Positions 52,236-63,163 are shown, numbered from the stretch's first letter. The stretch is 64,000 nt of DNA from Gleimia europaea ACS-120-V-Col10b (GCF_000411155.1 NZ_KE150266.1:744001-808000); one strand, 5' to 3'. Numbers and translations: made by a program. The notes: generated from the sequence alone by a model not told the origin.

Positions 52236-53174
52236 CTAGTTAACCCCACCGCTTTCGGGGATGGAGCAGTTTCGCGCTGAATCCACGGCCTCTTCTACGC
52301 ACGCGGTCAGAGTGCGCAAGCGCGTGGCGCCCGGAGCGGAATCCAACGGGCAGTGCCGGCCCACCAGAATCAGGTTTGAACAGCTGTCATCTACGCCCTC
52401 AACAACCGCTTCGTCAGCCGACAGTAGGCCAATGAGTATGAGGACGTGCGCGCCAAAACTGTCGCGGTATTCCTTGATCGCTTCGCTGACGTCTTGCGGG
52501 CAAATGTCGGGGCCTTCCGCAGGCGCGGTTACCAGGACAATGCGCGCGGGAACGCCCTCCCATTCCAGGGCCACACCCACGATGTGCGCGCGAAGTTCAT
52601 GCGCGGCGTCGCAGACAATGAGCACGGGGCACGCATCTGGGAATCCGGCGGAGTGTTCCGGTGCTTGTTTGGCCACCTGGTACACGGCGTACAGCGTTGC
52701 CTGCGTGATGAGCGAGCGGGGGGCGATGCCGGGCTGATCGCCTTTTGGCGGGTAGTAGGTACCACGCATCGCGGGGCCAATGTATTCATGCCACGTGTGT
52801 AGCAGGCCGTAGCGCGAGATCAGTACGTCAAGGTTGCGTTGGAGCGAGTTAAAGTCACCACGGCGTGCGATTTCGAGGATTGATTCAACGGTGATTGCGG
52901 CCTCGTTTTCCGCGAGTATCTCGGTGGAAGACTGGATTGCTTTTGCCGCGTCCGAGGGGAACACGCCTGAACGCACTAGACGAACCATTTGTTCAAGCTG
53001 TTTCAGCTCAACCTCGTTATACCGTCTACGTTTGCCCGGCTCACGTTTAGGCCCTAGACCGTAGCGGCGCTCCCACGTGCGGATCGTAGACGCGGAAACC
53101 CCCAGGCGCTGCGCAACCGTTGCAATGGTTAGCGGCGCGGGATTCATGTGCGCGCTTAGATCTGGGCGGGGCAT
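52236..53174 (-). CDS. MerR-family regulator with a cobalamin-domain-like C-terminus
   Basis: 312 residues. The N-terminal MerR winged helix (LTIATVAQRLGVSASTIRTWERRYGL) is clear. A helical segment (about 95-170, including YIGPAMRGTYY) and then a Rossmann-like part (PVLIVCDAAHELRAHIVGV onward) are arranged as in CarH/LitR light-sensing regulators, but the DxHxxG cobalamin ligand motif is not intact. It may sense something else or nothing. ATG at 53174 after GGAGA. It lies upstream of the sugar isomerase and divergent from the WhiB gene. Confidence 0.82.
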   Translation of the reverse strand: MPRPDLSAHMNPAPLTIATVAQRLGVSASTIRTWERRYGLGPKREPGKRRRYNEVELKQLEQMVRLVRSGVFPSDAAKAIQSSTEILAENEAAITVESILEIARRGDFNSLQRNLDVLISRYGLLHTWHEYIGPAMRGTYYPPKGDQPGIAPRSLITQATLYAVYQVAKQAPEHSAGFPDACPVLIVCDAAHELRAHIVGVALEWEGVPARIVLVTAPAEGPDICPQDVSEAIKEYRDSFGAHVLILIGLLSADEAVVEGVDDSCSNLILVGRHCPLDSAPGATRLRTLTACVEEAVDSARNCSIPESGGVN

Positions 53175-53306
53175 TGTTCATCTCCAGTTTGGACAACTTC
53201 CAGAAAAATTTAAGGTTCGTCACCTACTAATATTCTTACGCCCGAACAAGAGAAGCGCCACCGGAGCTCAACTTCTTAAAAGTTGCGAACAATACACGGA
53301 AGGATC

Positions 53307-53335
53307 TTGAACAACTTTTGCATAACTAATAATAT
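53307..53335 (+). promoter_or_regulatory. Promoter of the whiB-like gene
   Basis: TTGAAC (53307-53312) and TAATAT (53330-53335) with a 17-base spacer. Transcription would begin near 53342, which excludes a start codon at 53341 and favours the ATG at 53362 or 53380. Confidence 0.65.
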
Positions 53336-53379
53336 AGGTTTTGGTCGCAGACAGAGGCGATATGAAAGGAAGCAGAAGG

Positions 53380-53673
53380 ATGACAGATATCTCCAGGCTT
53401 CCCGGTCCCGTAGCGGATCGGTGGGATTGGCAATACCTCGGCGCGTGTCGCGACATGGACACAGAAATTTTCTTCCATCCGGAAGGTGAGCGCGGCTCAA
53501 CCAGGCGTCGCCGCGCACAGACGGCAAAGGCAATCTGCGCCTCCTGTCCCGTACTTGAGCAGTGCCGCGAGCACGCCCTGCGCGTACAGGAACCGTACGG
53601 CGTTTGGGGCGGTCTAACAGAAGAAGAGCGGCGCGAAATCGTTAATCGCAAAAAGCGCTTCCGGGTAGCTTAA
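53380..53673 (+). CDS. WhiB-family iron-sulfur transcriptional regulator (WhiB3/WhiD-like)
   Basis: 97 residues. Four Cys (23, 53, 56, 62 in C-x29-CxxC-x5-C) bind a [4Fe-4S] cluster; GVWGG (74-78) is the family turn, followed by a basic DNA-contact tail (RREIVNRKKRF). The run FFHPEGERG with ALRVQEPYG is closest to WhiB3/WhiD, which link redox state to metabolism or sporulation-type development. ATG at 53380 with AAAGGA upstream; the ATG at 53362 would add six residues. Wbl proteins are restricted to Actinomycetota and their phages, which fixes the phylum. Confidence 0.93.
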   Translation: MTDISRLPGPVADRWDWQYLGACRDMDTEIFFHPEGERGSTRRRRAQTAKAICASCPVLEQCREHALRVQEPYGVWGGLTEEERREIVNRKKRFRVA

Positions 53674-53695
53674 ACACGGATAGCTTAAGGAACAT

Positions 53696-53732
53696 ACATA
53701 GAATCCCACGCCATTGGCGTGGGATTCTATGT
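53696..53732. terminator. Bidirectional terminator between whiB and groES
   Basis: A perfect 17-bp stem (53696-53712, 53716-53732) with a 3-base loop between convergent genes. Confidence 0.9.
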
Positions 53733-53745
53733 TAGAAGCGCCTAG

Positions 53746-54042
53746 TTACTTCTCCACGATCGCGAGGACGTCACGAGCCGAGAGAATCAAGTACTCCTCA
53801 CCACGGTATTTAACCTCGGTGCCACCGTACTTGGAGTAGATAACAACGTCACCTTCGGAAACATCCATCGGCACACGATTGCCATTGTCATCGACACGGC
53901 CCGGACCAACTGCAACAACGGTGCCCTCTTGCGGCTTTTCCTTCGCAGTATCAGGAATAACAAGGCCTGAAGCCGTAGTCTGCTCGGCCTCAACCTGCTG
54001 GATCACAATACGATCCTCAAGTGGTTTAATGGAGATCGACAT
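53746..54042 (-). CDS. groES: Co-chaperonin GroES
   Basis: 98 residues. It caps the GroEL folding chamber. [23 protein letters not shown] is followed by the mobile-loop region, then [29 protein letters not shown] and a hydrophobic C-terminus. I use the ATG at 54042, with GGGAG upstream; the frame can be extended to 54084 without support. It is a single-gene unit: groEL is not next to it. A CIRCE element upstream implies HrcA control and heat induction. Confidence 0.96.
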   Translation of the reverse strand: MSISIKPLEDRIVIQQVEAEQTTASGLVIPDTAKEKPQEGTVVAVGPGRVDDNGNRVPMDVSEGDVVIYSKYGGTEVKYRGEEYLILSARDVLAIVEK

Positions 54043-54151
54043 TGGCCAACTCCCTTTCACATTCGTAGTTGATCTGCACGCCATTTACAGCATCCGCCGT
54101 CGCGGGTGGTCGGATACGGTAAGCGTTACATATATAAGATTAGATCCTCGA

Positions 54152-54178
54152 TTAGCACTCTTGCAAGCTGAGTGCCAA
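54152..54178 (-). promoter_or_regulatory. CIRCE element (HrcA operator) and groES promoter
   Basis: TTAGCACTC-N9-GAGTGCCAA differs from the CIRCE consensus at one base. On the minus strand TTGCAA (inside the CIRCE spacer) and TAATCT, 18 bases apart, form the groES promoter, so HrcA would block the -35 region. Confidence 0.88.
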
Positions 54179-54200
54179 AAGTTGGATCCGAAGGAGCCTC

Positions 54201-55460
54201 GTGAGCATTTCTCCCATCGAGCTGGTTCTCAGGCCACTGCCCTGGCAGGCGTTGAGCGAGCTGCAAGAACTAGCGGAAGACGAGCGCGAAGGCGCCCTCG
54301 CAAATTACGAGCTAAAGCCGGGCGAACGCGCAGCTGTGCTTAACCAACTGACACTGCGGGCGCAGGCAGAAGACAAGTTGGGGGAGTTTGCCCGCGCCAT
54401 GATTTTCACCCGCGACGGCCTGGAACAAGCAACGAGGTTGCGGGTGGCCGCGATGCACGCCGCCCGGTTTAAGGATGCAGGAATCACCGCAGTTGCGGAC
54501 TTGGGGTGCGGCATTGGCATCGACTCGCTGGCAATGGCCAGCCTGGGCTTGCGCGTGCGATCGTGGGATATAAACCCAGAGGCCGTTGCCTGCACCAGGG
54601 TTAATTTGCGGTTCATGTCCGATTGCGAAGCGAACCTGGGGGACGTCGCCGCCCTCGACATTGAGCATTTGATTAGTGAGGGCGTGCAGGCAATCTTTGC
54701 TGATCCGGCCAGACGCACGGGCGCGGCAGCGGGCGGGCGACGCATTAGCTCTCCCGAGGAGTGGTCACCTTCCCTCCCCCTCGCATTGTCTTGGCGCGAA
54801 CCGCTGCGAAAGACTGGCTTTGACGCGCTGGGCCTCAAAGTTGCGCCCGGCTTGGCCTACGAGCACATTCCGCCTGATTTTGAAGCCAACTGGGTTTCGG
54901 TGGACGGGCAGCTACTAGAAGCGGGCCTATGGAGCCCGGCCCTGCAAAATCACGGGTCGGGCCGCAGCGCCACCGTGATTAGGGGTAGTGAAGCGTTTAC
55001 TTTCAGGCAAGCCTGCAACCCCTCGAAGCCGGCAAAACAGTTGGACAGCGCCGGTCTGGGTAAGTATTTGTGGGAGCCGGATCCGGCGATAATCCGCGCC
55101 GGCCTCATCGCCCAATTTGTTGACAACACGGCGCTGGAAGGCCCAATTTCACCATCTATCGCCTACCTGACTTCAAACGAGATTGTTGCTAGCAGGGAGG
55201 CAAACGCGCTTACCGGGTTCGAGGTGCTGGGCGTGACGCAGCTGCGGCCGAAAGCTATTTCAAAGGCTTTGCGACAAATCGAACCTACCAGCGTGGAGGT
55301 AAAGAAGCGCGGGGCGGACATTAATCCCACAGCACTGCAAACGGCATTAAAACGCATTTTGGCGCCAAGAACCGACTCTTACGCAAACCCCGTGACCGTC
55401 ATTGCAACGAGAGTAGACGGGCAACATCGGGCGGTCATCGCGCGCCGCCTCGACCTTTAA
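54201..55460 (+). CDS. Class I SAM-dependent methyltransferase with THUMP-like domain
   Basis: 419 residues. The SAM-binding motif is VADLGCGIGIDSLAM (about 97-111), the acidic residue is in SWDINPEA, and the motif IFADPARRT occupies the catalytic DPxx position. The C-terminal region (VEVKKRGADINP) is the THUMP-like part, which suggests an RNA substrate. GTG at 54201 with GAAGGAG. It is a widespread actinobacterial gene of undefined target. Confidence 0.85.
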   Translation: MSISPIELVLRPLPWQALSELQELAEDEREGALANYELKPGERAAVLNQLTLRAQAEDKLGEFARAMIFTRDGLEQATRLRVAAMHAARFKDAGITAVADLGCGIGIDSLAMASLGLRVRSWDINPEAVACTRVNLRFMSDCEANLGDVAALDIEHLISEGVQAIFADPARRTGAAAGGRRISSPEEWSPSLPLALSWREPLRKTGFDALGLKVAPGLAYEHIPPDFEANWVSVDGQLLEAGLWSPALQNHGSGRSATVIRGSEAFTFRQACNPSKPAKQLDSAGLGKYLWEPDPAIIRAGLIAQFVDNTALEGPISPSIAYLTSNEIVASREANALTGFEVLGVTQLRPKAISKALRQIEPTSVEVKKRGADINPTALQTALKRILAPRTDSYANPVTVIATRVDGQHRAVIARRLDL

Positions 55461-55503
55461 ACTAGGCTCGTAACAGAGAGCAAGCGACCAACATAGGATC
55501 ACC

Positions 55504-56688
55504 ATGCATTTCAACGAGTCCGAGCGCGGCCTGATTGGCGTAGAGTGGGAACTCCAGATGATCGACAAGGATACCGGCGACCTCAGACAGAGCGCCGACG
55601 CCGTCATGGACATCGTGGAGTCTATGGGCGATGTGCCAAACATTCACCGCGAGATGCTTCTAAACACCATTGAGATCACATCTAATCCGCGCCGCCTTGC
55701 CTCGGAATGTTTGGATGACCTGCTCGAAAACATCGCGCTCATCCAGCCAGTAACCACGCCGATGCGCATTGACCTGGCAGCTGCGGGCACGCACCCCTTT
55801 GCAACCCCCGCATACCAGCGCGTTACCGACACGGGCCGCTACAACGAACTCGTGGAGAGAACGCAGTACTGGGGCAGGCAAATGCAGCTGTACGGCGTTC
55901 ACGTGCACATCGGCATTGAGGACGCCGCCAAGGTTCTGCCAATCCTCAACGCACTACTCACGCGGTTCGCGCACCTGCAAGCGCTATCTTCCTCCTCCCC
56001 ATACTGGGCGGGTGAAGACACCGGGTACGCCTCCAACCGCGCCATGTACTTCCAGCAGCTACCCACCGCAGGTATTCCACGCCAGTTTGAGAAGTGGGAT
56101 GACCTCGAGCGTTACGTTGAGGACGTGACGAGAACCGGCATTATCAGCGACTTCTCTGAGATTCGCTGGGATATTCGCCCCTCGCCAAAGCTAGGAACCA
56201 TTGAGATTCGCGTTTTTGACGCAGCCACGAACATTCGCGAGGTGGGCGTGCTCGTTGCCCTCACGGCCACGCTGGTTGAATACTATTCGCGCATGCATGA
56301 CCGTGGCGAGGAATTGCCCCGCATCCCCGACTGGTATATCGCGGAAAACAAGTGGCGGGCGTCGCGCTACGGCATGGAAGCCAACCTGATCGTTGACGAG
56401 GCGGGCAACCAGGAAGACGTGACTACGACGATTAGGAACATGCTTCCCGAACTGCTCCCTATTGCCGAGGAGATTGGCTGCCGCGACGAGCTTGAACACA
56501 TTCACGAGATCATCCGTAAGGGAGCTGCATACCAGCGGCTCACTATCGCAGCTGCGCGGCACGAGGATGGCCCGCGCGCGATGGTTGAGCTCATGCAGGA
56601 CGAGTTCAAAGCCGGCCATCCGATCGATCCGCTTGTTTTCCTCGCCAGCAAACCAAACGAACTGAAGAAAGAAGCACGCCGGCAGTAA
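55504..56688 (+). CDS. Glutamate-cysteine ligase-like carboxylate-amine ligase
   Basis: 394 residues of the GCS2/YbdK family: LIGVEWELQMIDKDTGDL at the N-terminus, MLLNTIEITSNP, GVHVHIGI, and the strand DIRPSPKLGTIEIRVFDA with metal-binding Glu residues. It joins a carboxylate, often glutamate, to an amine, often cysteine. In actinobacteria relatives include EgtA of ergothioneine synthesis and ATP-grasp-free weak gamma-glutamylcysteine ligases; no other thiol-pathway gene is adjacent, so the product is open. ATG at 55504, 43 bases after the methyltransferase gene. Confidence 0.85.
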   Translation: MHFNESERGLIGVEWELQMIDKDTGDLRQSADAVMDIVESMGDVPNIHREMLLNTIEITSNPRRLASECLDDLLENIALIQPVTTPMRIDLAAAGTHPFATPAYQRVTDTGRYNELVERTQYWGRQMQLYGVHVHIGIEDAAKVLPILNALLTRFAHLQALSSSSPYWAGEDTGYASNRAMYFQQLPTAGIPRQFEKWDDLERYVEDVTRTGIISDFSEIRWDIRPSPKLGTIEIRVFDAATNIREVGVLVALTATLVEYYSRMHDRGEELPRIPDWYIAENKWRASRYGMEANLIVDEAGNQEDVTTTIRNMLPELLPIAEEIGCRDELEHIHEIIRKGAAYQRLTIAAARHEDGPRAMVELMQDEFKAGHPIDPLVFLASKPNELKKEARRQ

Positions 56689-56734
56689 TGAAAACTCCGC
56701 GATCTGGTCGCGAAGTGCACCGAGTTTTGGTGAG

Positions 56735-56956
56735 CTAACCGAGTTTGAGGATGTCTCCTGGCTGACAGTCCAGGGCCTCGCAAATTGCGCTGAGCGTAGA
56801 GAAGCGGATTGCGCGCGCCTTGCCCGTCTTTAGAATCGACAGATTCGCCATCGTGATTCCGGTGGCCTCTGATAGCGCGGTGAGCGTCATGCCTCGCTCA
56901 GCTAAAACAGCGTCCAACGTTACTTCAACGCGGTGCGGTAGCGGCTTAGATGACAT
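56735..56956 (-). CDS. Small XRE-family HTH regulator (YozG-like)
   Basis: 73 residues, little more than a helix-turn-helix: LDAVLAERGMTLTALSEATG, then MANLSILKTGKARAIRFSTL and CEALDCQPGDIL. Such proteins commonly pair with DUF2975 membrane proteins, as here. I use the ATG at 56956, which has GGAGGAG upstream and overlaps the end of the DUF2975 gene by 11 bases. It probably binds the palindrome in front of the operon. Confidence 0.9.
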   Translation of the reverse strand: MSSKPLPHRVEVTLDAVLAERGMTLTALSEATGITMANLSILKTGKARAIRFSTLSAICEALDCQPGDILKLG

Positions 56957-57539
56957 AGTCCAACTCCTCCCGCATGCGCGCACCCTGGCGAAACGCCGCC
57001 CACAGCGCCAGCGCTATCACTCCGGCGAAGAAGAGCGCCGCAGCTAACACGGGTTTCTCCCCTACCACGATAGAGCCGGATCCAGGATGCACGGCCTCTT
57101 GGAACGCAATCGAATCCTCCTGCAGGCAAGACCTTGCCGCGTCGGAGACAAAACCGCAGATAACTCCACCTAACGCGAGCACAATTCCAGTCACCCCCAT
57201 CAGGCGCACCGTCTGCCGCTCAAAAGCGCGGCCCCTACTGATTTCCCGAATAACTGCCGTACCAATGATGAGGCCGGCCGCGATCACTACAGCAATAAGC
57301 GCAGCCTCGGCAATAGCAAGCTGGATGCTCGCGGCGGAGACGTAACTTAGGGGAACCTCCGACTCTCCTTGCAGGCAAAAATTCGGCAAATCACACGCGC
57401 TGATCGGCGTGCCACCAAACACACGCTTGCCACTGAGTAGTTCAACAACCGTCACGGTTTGGCCGGCAATCATCAACAGGGAAAACACCCACACCAGCGC
57501 CGCCGCAAACCAGAAAGGAACCTTTTCTAGCCGCGACAT
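56946..57539 (-). CDS. DUF2975-family membrane protein
   Basis: 197 residues with four hydrophobic segments: PFWFAAALVWVFSLLMIAG, then AIAEAALIAVVIAAGLIIG, GVTGIVLALGGVICGFV and AAALFFAGVIALALWAAF. A REISRGRAFERQTVRLM loop follows helix 2; this segment is the family hallmark. Function is unknown. ATG at 57539 after GAGGAGG. It is translationally coupled to the XRE gene. Confidence 0.88.
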   Translation of the reverse strand: MSRLEKVPFWFAAALVWVFSLLMIAGQTVTVVELLSGKRVFGGTPISACDLPNFCLQGESEVPLSYVSAASIQLAIAEAALIAVVIAAGLIIGTAVIREISRGRAFERQTVRLMGVTGIVLALGGVICGFVSDAARSCLQEDSIAFQEAVHPGSGSIVVGEKPVLAAALFFAGVIALALWAAFRQGARMREELDYVI

Positions 57540-57551
57540 CCTGCCTCCTCT

Positions 57552-57586
57552 TTTATCGCTTATCAATATTATTGATTAACGATAAA
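57552..57586 (-). promoter_or_regulatory. 35-bp near-perfect palindromic operator upstream of the DUF2975/XRE operon
   Basis: TTTATCGCTTATCAATA and TATTGATTAACGATAAA mirror each other at 15 of 17 positions around a single central base, immediately upstream of the ribosome binding site. It is very AT-rich compared with its surroundings. This is probably the self-operator of the XRE protein. Confidence 0.7.
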
Positions 57587-57752
57587 TCTAGCTGGCGCAA
57601 AAGTCAATAGCACCCCAAAAGGTACCTACCGACACAAATTGCGCGCCACCACGCAAGTTCATGGCACTACGTCATCAAAGCCGCAGAATGTAGGCGTTTA
57701 CCAACGCTTCACACTATTCTTTCTGTGGTTGACATTGACGCGAAGGGGAAAC

Positions 57753-58427
57753 ATGACTGCCGTACAAGAAGCGGTGACCGCAGAACCAAAGAAGAAAAGC
57801 GGCTTGGCCGCGATAAACGAAGAAGAGTTTGATGCCCTTACCGTCATTGGTGGCTGGCGCGTCATTGTTGAGGCCGTAGTGCCCACACTCATCTTCCTCA
57901 TCGGTCTGAACCTCACCGGTGACTACCTGCTTCCTGCGGGCCTGGCCCTTTGCTTTACGGCGATCGCCGCTCTTACACGCCTGATACAGAGACTGCCCGT
58001 GCGCCCCGCCCTTATTGGAGTGCTCAGCATGTCCGCCTCGGTGTTTGTGGCGTGGAAAACCGGGCAAGCCGTCAACGTATTTGCCATCTCCATCTTGAAG
58101 AACACGTTCTACGGCTCGCTCCTGCTGATCTCCATCCTGGTGCGCTGGCCGCTACTCGGCGTCATGCTCGGAGCAGTGCGCGGGGAGAAAACCCGTTGGC
58201 GTAAAGGTGAAGAGTGGAAGCTCACCCGCATGCGCTACTACCAGATCACGTGGATATGGTTCTTCGTGTTCGTTGCCCGCCTCAGCGTTCAAATCCCGCT
58301 CTACTTCACCGACAACGTGCAGTGGCTGGCACTCATGAAGCTGTCTTTGGGAATGCCCGCAGACGTGGTTGCCGCGTATTTCTCGTGGAGGCTTTTGCGT
58401 ACGCTACGCCATCGCCATCTCGCCTAG
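57753..58427 (+). CDS. DUF3159-family membrane protein
   Basis: 224 residues. Features are an N-terminal polar part, the family segment VIGGWRVIVEAVVPTLIFLIG, four or more further hydrophobic helices, and a conserved C-terminal RYYQITWIWFFVFVARL. DUF3159 proteins are mostly actinobacterial and uncharacterised. I use the ATG at 57753, with AAGGGGA upstream, rather than a start at 57639. Its 3' end overlaps the 3' end of tsaD by 24 bases. Confidence 0.88.
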   Translation: MTAVQEAVTAEPKKKSGLAAINEEEFDALTVIGGWRVIVEAVVPTLIFLIGLNLTGDYLLPAGLALCFTAIAALTRLIQRLPVRPALIGVLSMSASVFVAWKTGQAVNVFAISILKNTFYGSLLLISILVRWPLLGVMLGAVRGEKTRWRKGEEWKLTRMRYYQITWIWFFVFVARLSVQIPLYFTDNVQWLALMKLSLGMPADVVAAYFSWRLLRTLRHRHLA

Positions 58428-59450
58428 CGACATTTGCGAGTCCGGTGAGAACTGCAAGGTTGAGGGCTGAACGCCATTTCTTACCAGCTGTGAGCCCATT
58501 GCCGCGATCTGCGCCCCATTATCCGTACAAAAGCGGATCGGCGGGATCCGCACCTCAATGCCGGCCTCGCTAGCGCGCTCAGTTAGAAGCTCCCGCAAGC
58601 GTGAGTTCGCGGAAAACCCGCCTCCAACCACAATCGTCTTCACATCGTGGTCAAGCGCCGCCTGAACAGCTTTAGCCGTCAAGGAGTCATTCACGGCCTC
58701 GCTAAAACCAGCGCAAATATCAGCCTTACTAATCGGTTCACCGCGTAGCTCTTTAGCCTTCACGTAGCGCGAAACGGCAGTCTTTAAACCCGAGAATGAG
58801 AAGTCGTAACGGTAGCGCTCCTTATCGCGCCCACCGGACAGGCCGCGCGGGAACTTGATCGCTTCCTTATTGCCCTGCTGCGCGAGCCTATCTACGTGCG
58901 GGCCACCCGGATAGGGCAGTCCCAGCAGGCGGCCAACCTTGTCGAATGCCTCGCCGGCCGCGTCATCGAGCGTGCCCCCAAGTTCGCGCACATCCGTCGC
59001 AATGTTGTTTACAAGTAGGAGGTTGGAGTGGCCACCCGAAACCACCAGTCCAATGAACTTATCGGGGAGGGGCCCGTGCACCAGCTCATCTACAGCCAAA
59101 TGCCCCAGCACGTGGTTCACCCCGTACACGGGCACGCCCAAGGAGGTGGCCAGAGCCTTACCTGCGCATATCCCAACCGTTAGCGACCCCACCAGGCCGG
59201 GGCCTGCTGCAACAGCAACCGCGTCCACGTCAGATAGTTGGACTCCGGACTCCTCTAACGCCACATCGAGGGTGGGTAAGAAAGACTCAAGGTGTGCGCG
59301 CGAGGCGATCTCCGGAATAATGCCACCGTAGCGCGCGTATTCGTCCATCGACGTGGCTGTGCGGTCAGCCAGTAGCTGTCCGCCGCGAACCAGCGCCACG
59401 CCTGTCTCGTCACACGTCGATTCAATACCTAAAACCAAAGCATCTTTCAT
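58404..59450 (-). CDS. tsaD: tRNA threonylcarbamoyladenosine transferase TsaD
   Basis: 348 residues. With TsaB and TsaE it attaches the threonylcarbamoyl group to A37 of ANN-decoding tRNAs. ALVLGIESTCDETGVALV opens the protein; the metal-binding HxxxH is in VNHVLGHLA, and SGGHSNLLLV, DDAAGEAFDKVGRLLGL and the C-terminal GGGFSANSRLRE are characteristic. ATG at 59450, with GAGG 8 bases upstream; longer starts to 59522 lack support. tsaB and tsaE are not in the window. Confidence 0.95.
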   Translation of the reverse strand: MKDALVLGIESTCDETGVALVRGGQLLADRTATSMDEYARYGGIIPEIASRAHLESFLPTLDVALEESGVQLSDVDAVAVAAGPGLVGSLTVGICAGKALATSLGVPVYGVNHVLGHLAVDELVHGPLPDKFIGLVVSGGHSNLLLVNNIATDVRELGGTLDDAAGEAFDKVGRLLGLPYPGGPHVDRLAQQGNKEAIKFPRGLSGGRDKERYRYDFSFSGLKTAVSRYVKAKELRGEPISKADICAGFSEAVNDSLTAKAVQAALDHDVKTIVVGGGFSANSRLRELLTERASEAGIEVRIPPIRFCTDNGAQIAAMGSQLVRNGVQPSTLQFSPDSQMSLGEMAMA

Positions 59451-59542
59451 TTCCATCACCTCAAGCATTCTAAACCCTGAGCGGCACAATCCCACACCAA
59501 AATGGTTCCCTGCCCATTCCAATAGTGTGAGACGATGAAAGC

Positions 59543-60358
59543 ATGAAAAGACTAGTATTCCTCGACCTTGATGGAACCGTTGTTACCCAGCATCAAACCG
59601 TCCCCGACTCTGCGCGCGCAGCGCTGAAGCAGGTGCACGATAACGGGCATACCCTGTGGATTTGCACCGGACGGTCAGCACCTGAAATCTACCCGTGGCT
59701 GTGGGATCTAGGCTTTCAAGGCTTCATTGGCGCAAACGGCGCTCACGCCCGCCTTAATGGGGAGGATCTTTTTGATCACCGGCTCTCTAAAGAGTTCATA
59801 GAAGAGTCTGAAGCTTACTTTCGTGAACACGGCATCATGAGCCTGTGGCAAACCCCTGATGCGCTTCATCCAGCTGAGGGGTTTATGGAAATGTTTTTCC
59901 AGTCCACTCCCGAAGCAGTTGAGCGGTGGGGCGCCTACATAGACCAGGTCACCCCGTACGTCAAGAAGGGACTGCCCGAGGGCTCATCTAAAGGGATGAT
60001 TACCATTCCCCCAACCTCGGGCCTCACGATCGAAGACGTTAACGAGTACCTTGGCCCCCAGATCCTGATTATTCCCGCCTCGGTTGATACCGGCGTGGCA
60101 AATACCGGAGAGGTGATGCTATCTGCGTACAACAAGGGCACCGGGCTTAAGGAGGTGGCCGAAGTGCTTGGCTTCCCCATTGAACAAACCGTAGCTGTTG
60201 GGGATGAACTGAACGACCTGCAAATGGTTGCTACTGCAGGCATGGGCATCGCCATGGGCAACGCCGTTCCAGAAGTAAAAGCGGTAGCGGACTTCGTCTC
60301 TACCCAAATTGAAGAGGACGGCCTCGCAAACGCCCTCAAACACGCAGGACTGTACTAA
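59543..60358 (+). CDS. HAD-superfamily phosphatase, Cof type
   Basis: 271 residues. All four HAD motifs are visible: FLDLDGTVV, WICTGRS, a Lys (KGTGLKEVAEVLG) and VGDELNDLQMV. The C2-type cap lies between motifs II and III. Cof-type enzymes dephosphorylate sugar phosphates, FMN or pyridoxal phosphate; the substrate is unknown. The ATG at 59543 has only a weak site. Confidence 0.9.
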   Translation: MKRLVFLDLDGTVVTQHQTVPDSARAALKQVHDNGHTLWICTGRSAPEIYPWLWDLGFQGFIGANGAHARLNGEDLFDHRLSKEFIEESEAYFREHGIMSLWQTPDALHPAEGFMEMFFQSTPEAVERWGAYIDQVTPYVKKGLPEGSSKGMITIPPTSGLTIEDVNEYLGPQILIIPASVDTGVANTGEVMLSAYNKGTGLKEVAEVLGFPIEQTVAVGDELNDLQMVATAGMGIAMGNAVPEVKAVADFVSTQIEEDGLANALKHAGLY

Positions 60359-60377
60359 CCGCTGCACTATCGCAACA

Positions 60378-60415
60378 AAAAGGTGGCTTCGAGATGAATC
60401 TCGAAGCCACCTTTT
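60378..60415. terminator. Bidirectional terminator between the HAD gene and sdhB
   Basis: 16-bp arms AAAAGGTGGCTTCGAG/CTCGAAGCCACCTTTT (60378-60393, 60400-60415), giving a GC core with T-runs on both strands. Confidence 0.93.
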
Positions 60416-60436
60416 ATTCGGCCAATACGGCTTGGG

Positions 60437-61176
60437 CTACACGCCCTTTAGGACGGCCTTTCCAAGCTGACGGTTCAGCGTAGAAATAACATCCAACGGG
60501 ATCTGCTTCGGGCAGACAGCCGCGCACTCACCAATGTTCGTGCACGTGCCAAAGCCTTCCGCGTCATGCTGGTTTAGCATGTTCTTCACCCGCATCAGGT
60601 TCTCCGGCTGGCCCTGTGGCAACATGTTCAGGTGCGTGACCTTAGCCGAAGTGAACAGCATTGCCGAAGCGTTCGGGCAGGCAGCTACGCAAGCACCACA
60701 ACCGATGCAAGCGGCAGCCTCGAACGCACGGTCAGCGTTCTGCTTCGGAACCGGGGTAGCGTGAGCGTCCGGAGCCGCACCCGTGTTCACGGAAATGTAG
60801 CCACCGGCCTGAATGATGCGATCCAAAGCCGAGCGGTCAACAACCAGGTCCTGAATAATCGGGAAAGCGGTTGCGCGCCACGGCTCAATGGTGATCGTGT
60901 CACCATCGTTGAACGAACGCATGTGGAGCTGACAGGTGGTGGTGACCTCCGGGCCGTGTGCAACGCCATTGATTACAACGCCACACTGGCCACAGATGCC
61001 CTCACGGCAGTCCGAGTCGAATGCGATCGGCTCTTCGCCAGCCTCGAATAGTTCCTCGTTGAGGATGTCCAGCATTTCCAGGAACGACGAGTCTTCCGAC
61101 ACGTTGTGTACCTGGTATTCGTGCATCGCGCCAGCATCTTCGGGATTGGCCTGGCGCCAAATCTTAAGGGTGATGT

Positions 61177-61180
<4 letters not shown>
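60437..61180 (-). CDS. sdhB: Succinate dehydrogenase / fumarate reductase iron-sulfur subunit
   Basis: 247 residues. The [2Fe-2S] ligands are in CREGICGQC and the later TTTCQ; the [4Fe-4S] motif is [12 protein letters not shown], and the [3Fe-4S] ligands lie in [13 protein letters not shown]. It passes electrons between SdhA and the membrane subunit. GTG at 61180 overlaps the sdhA stop by 4 bases. It ends 22 bases before a strong terminator. Confidence 0.95.
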
Positions 61181-63153
<1,973 letters not shown>

Positions 63154-63163
63154 TTCACGTTCC

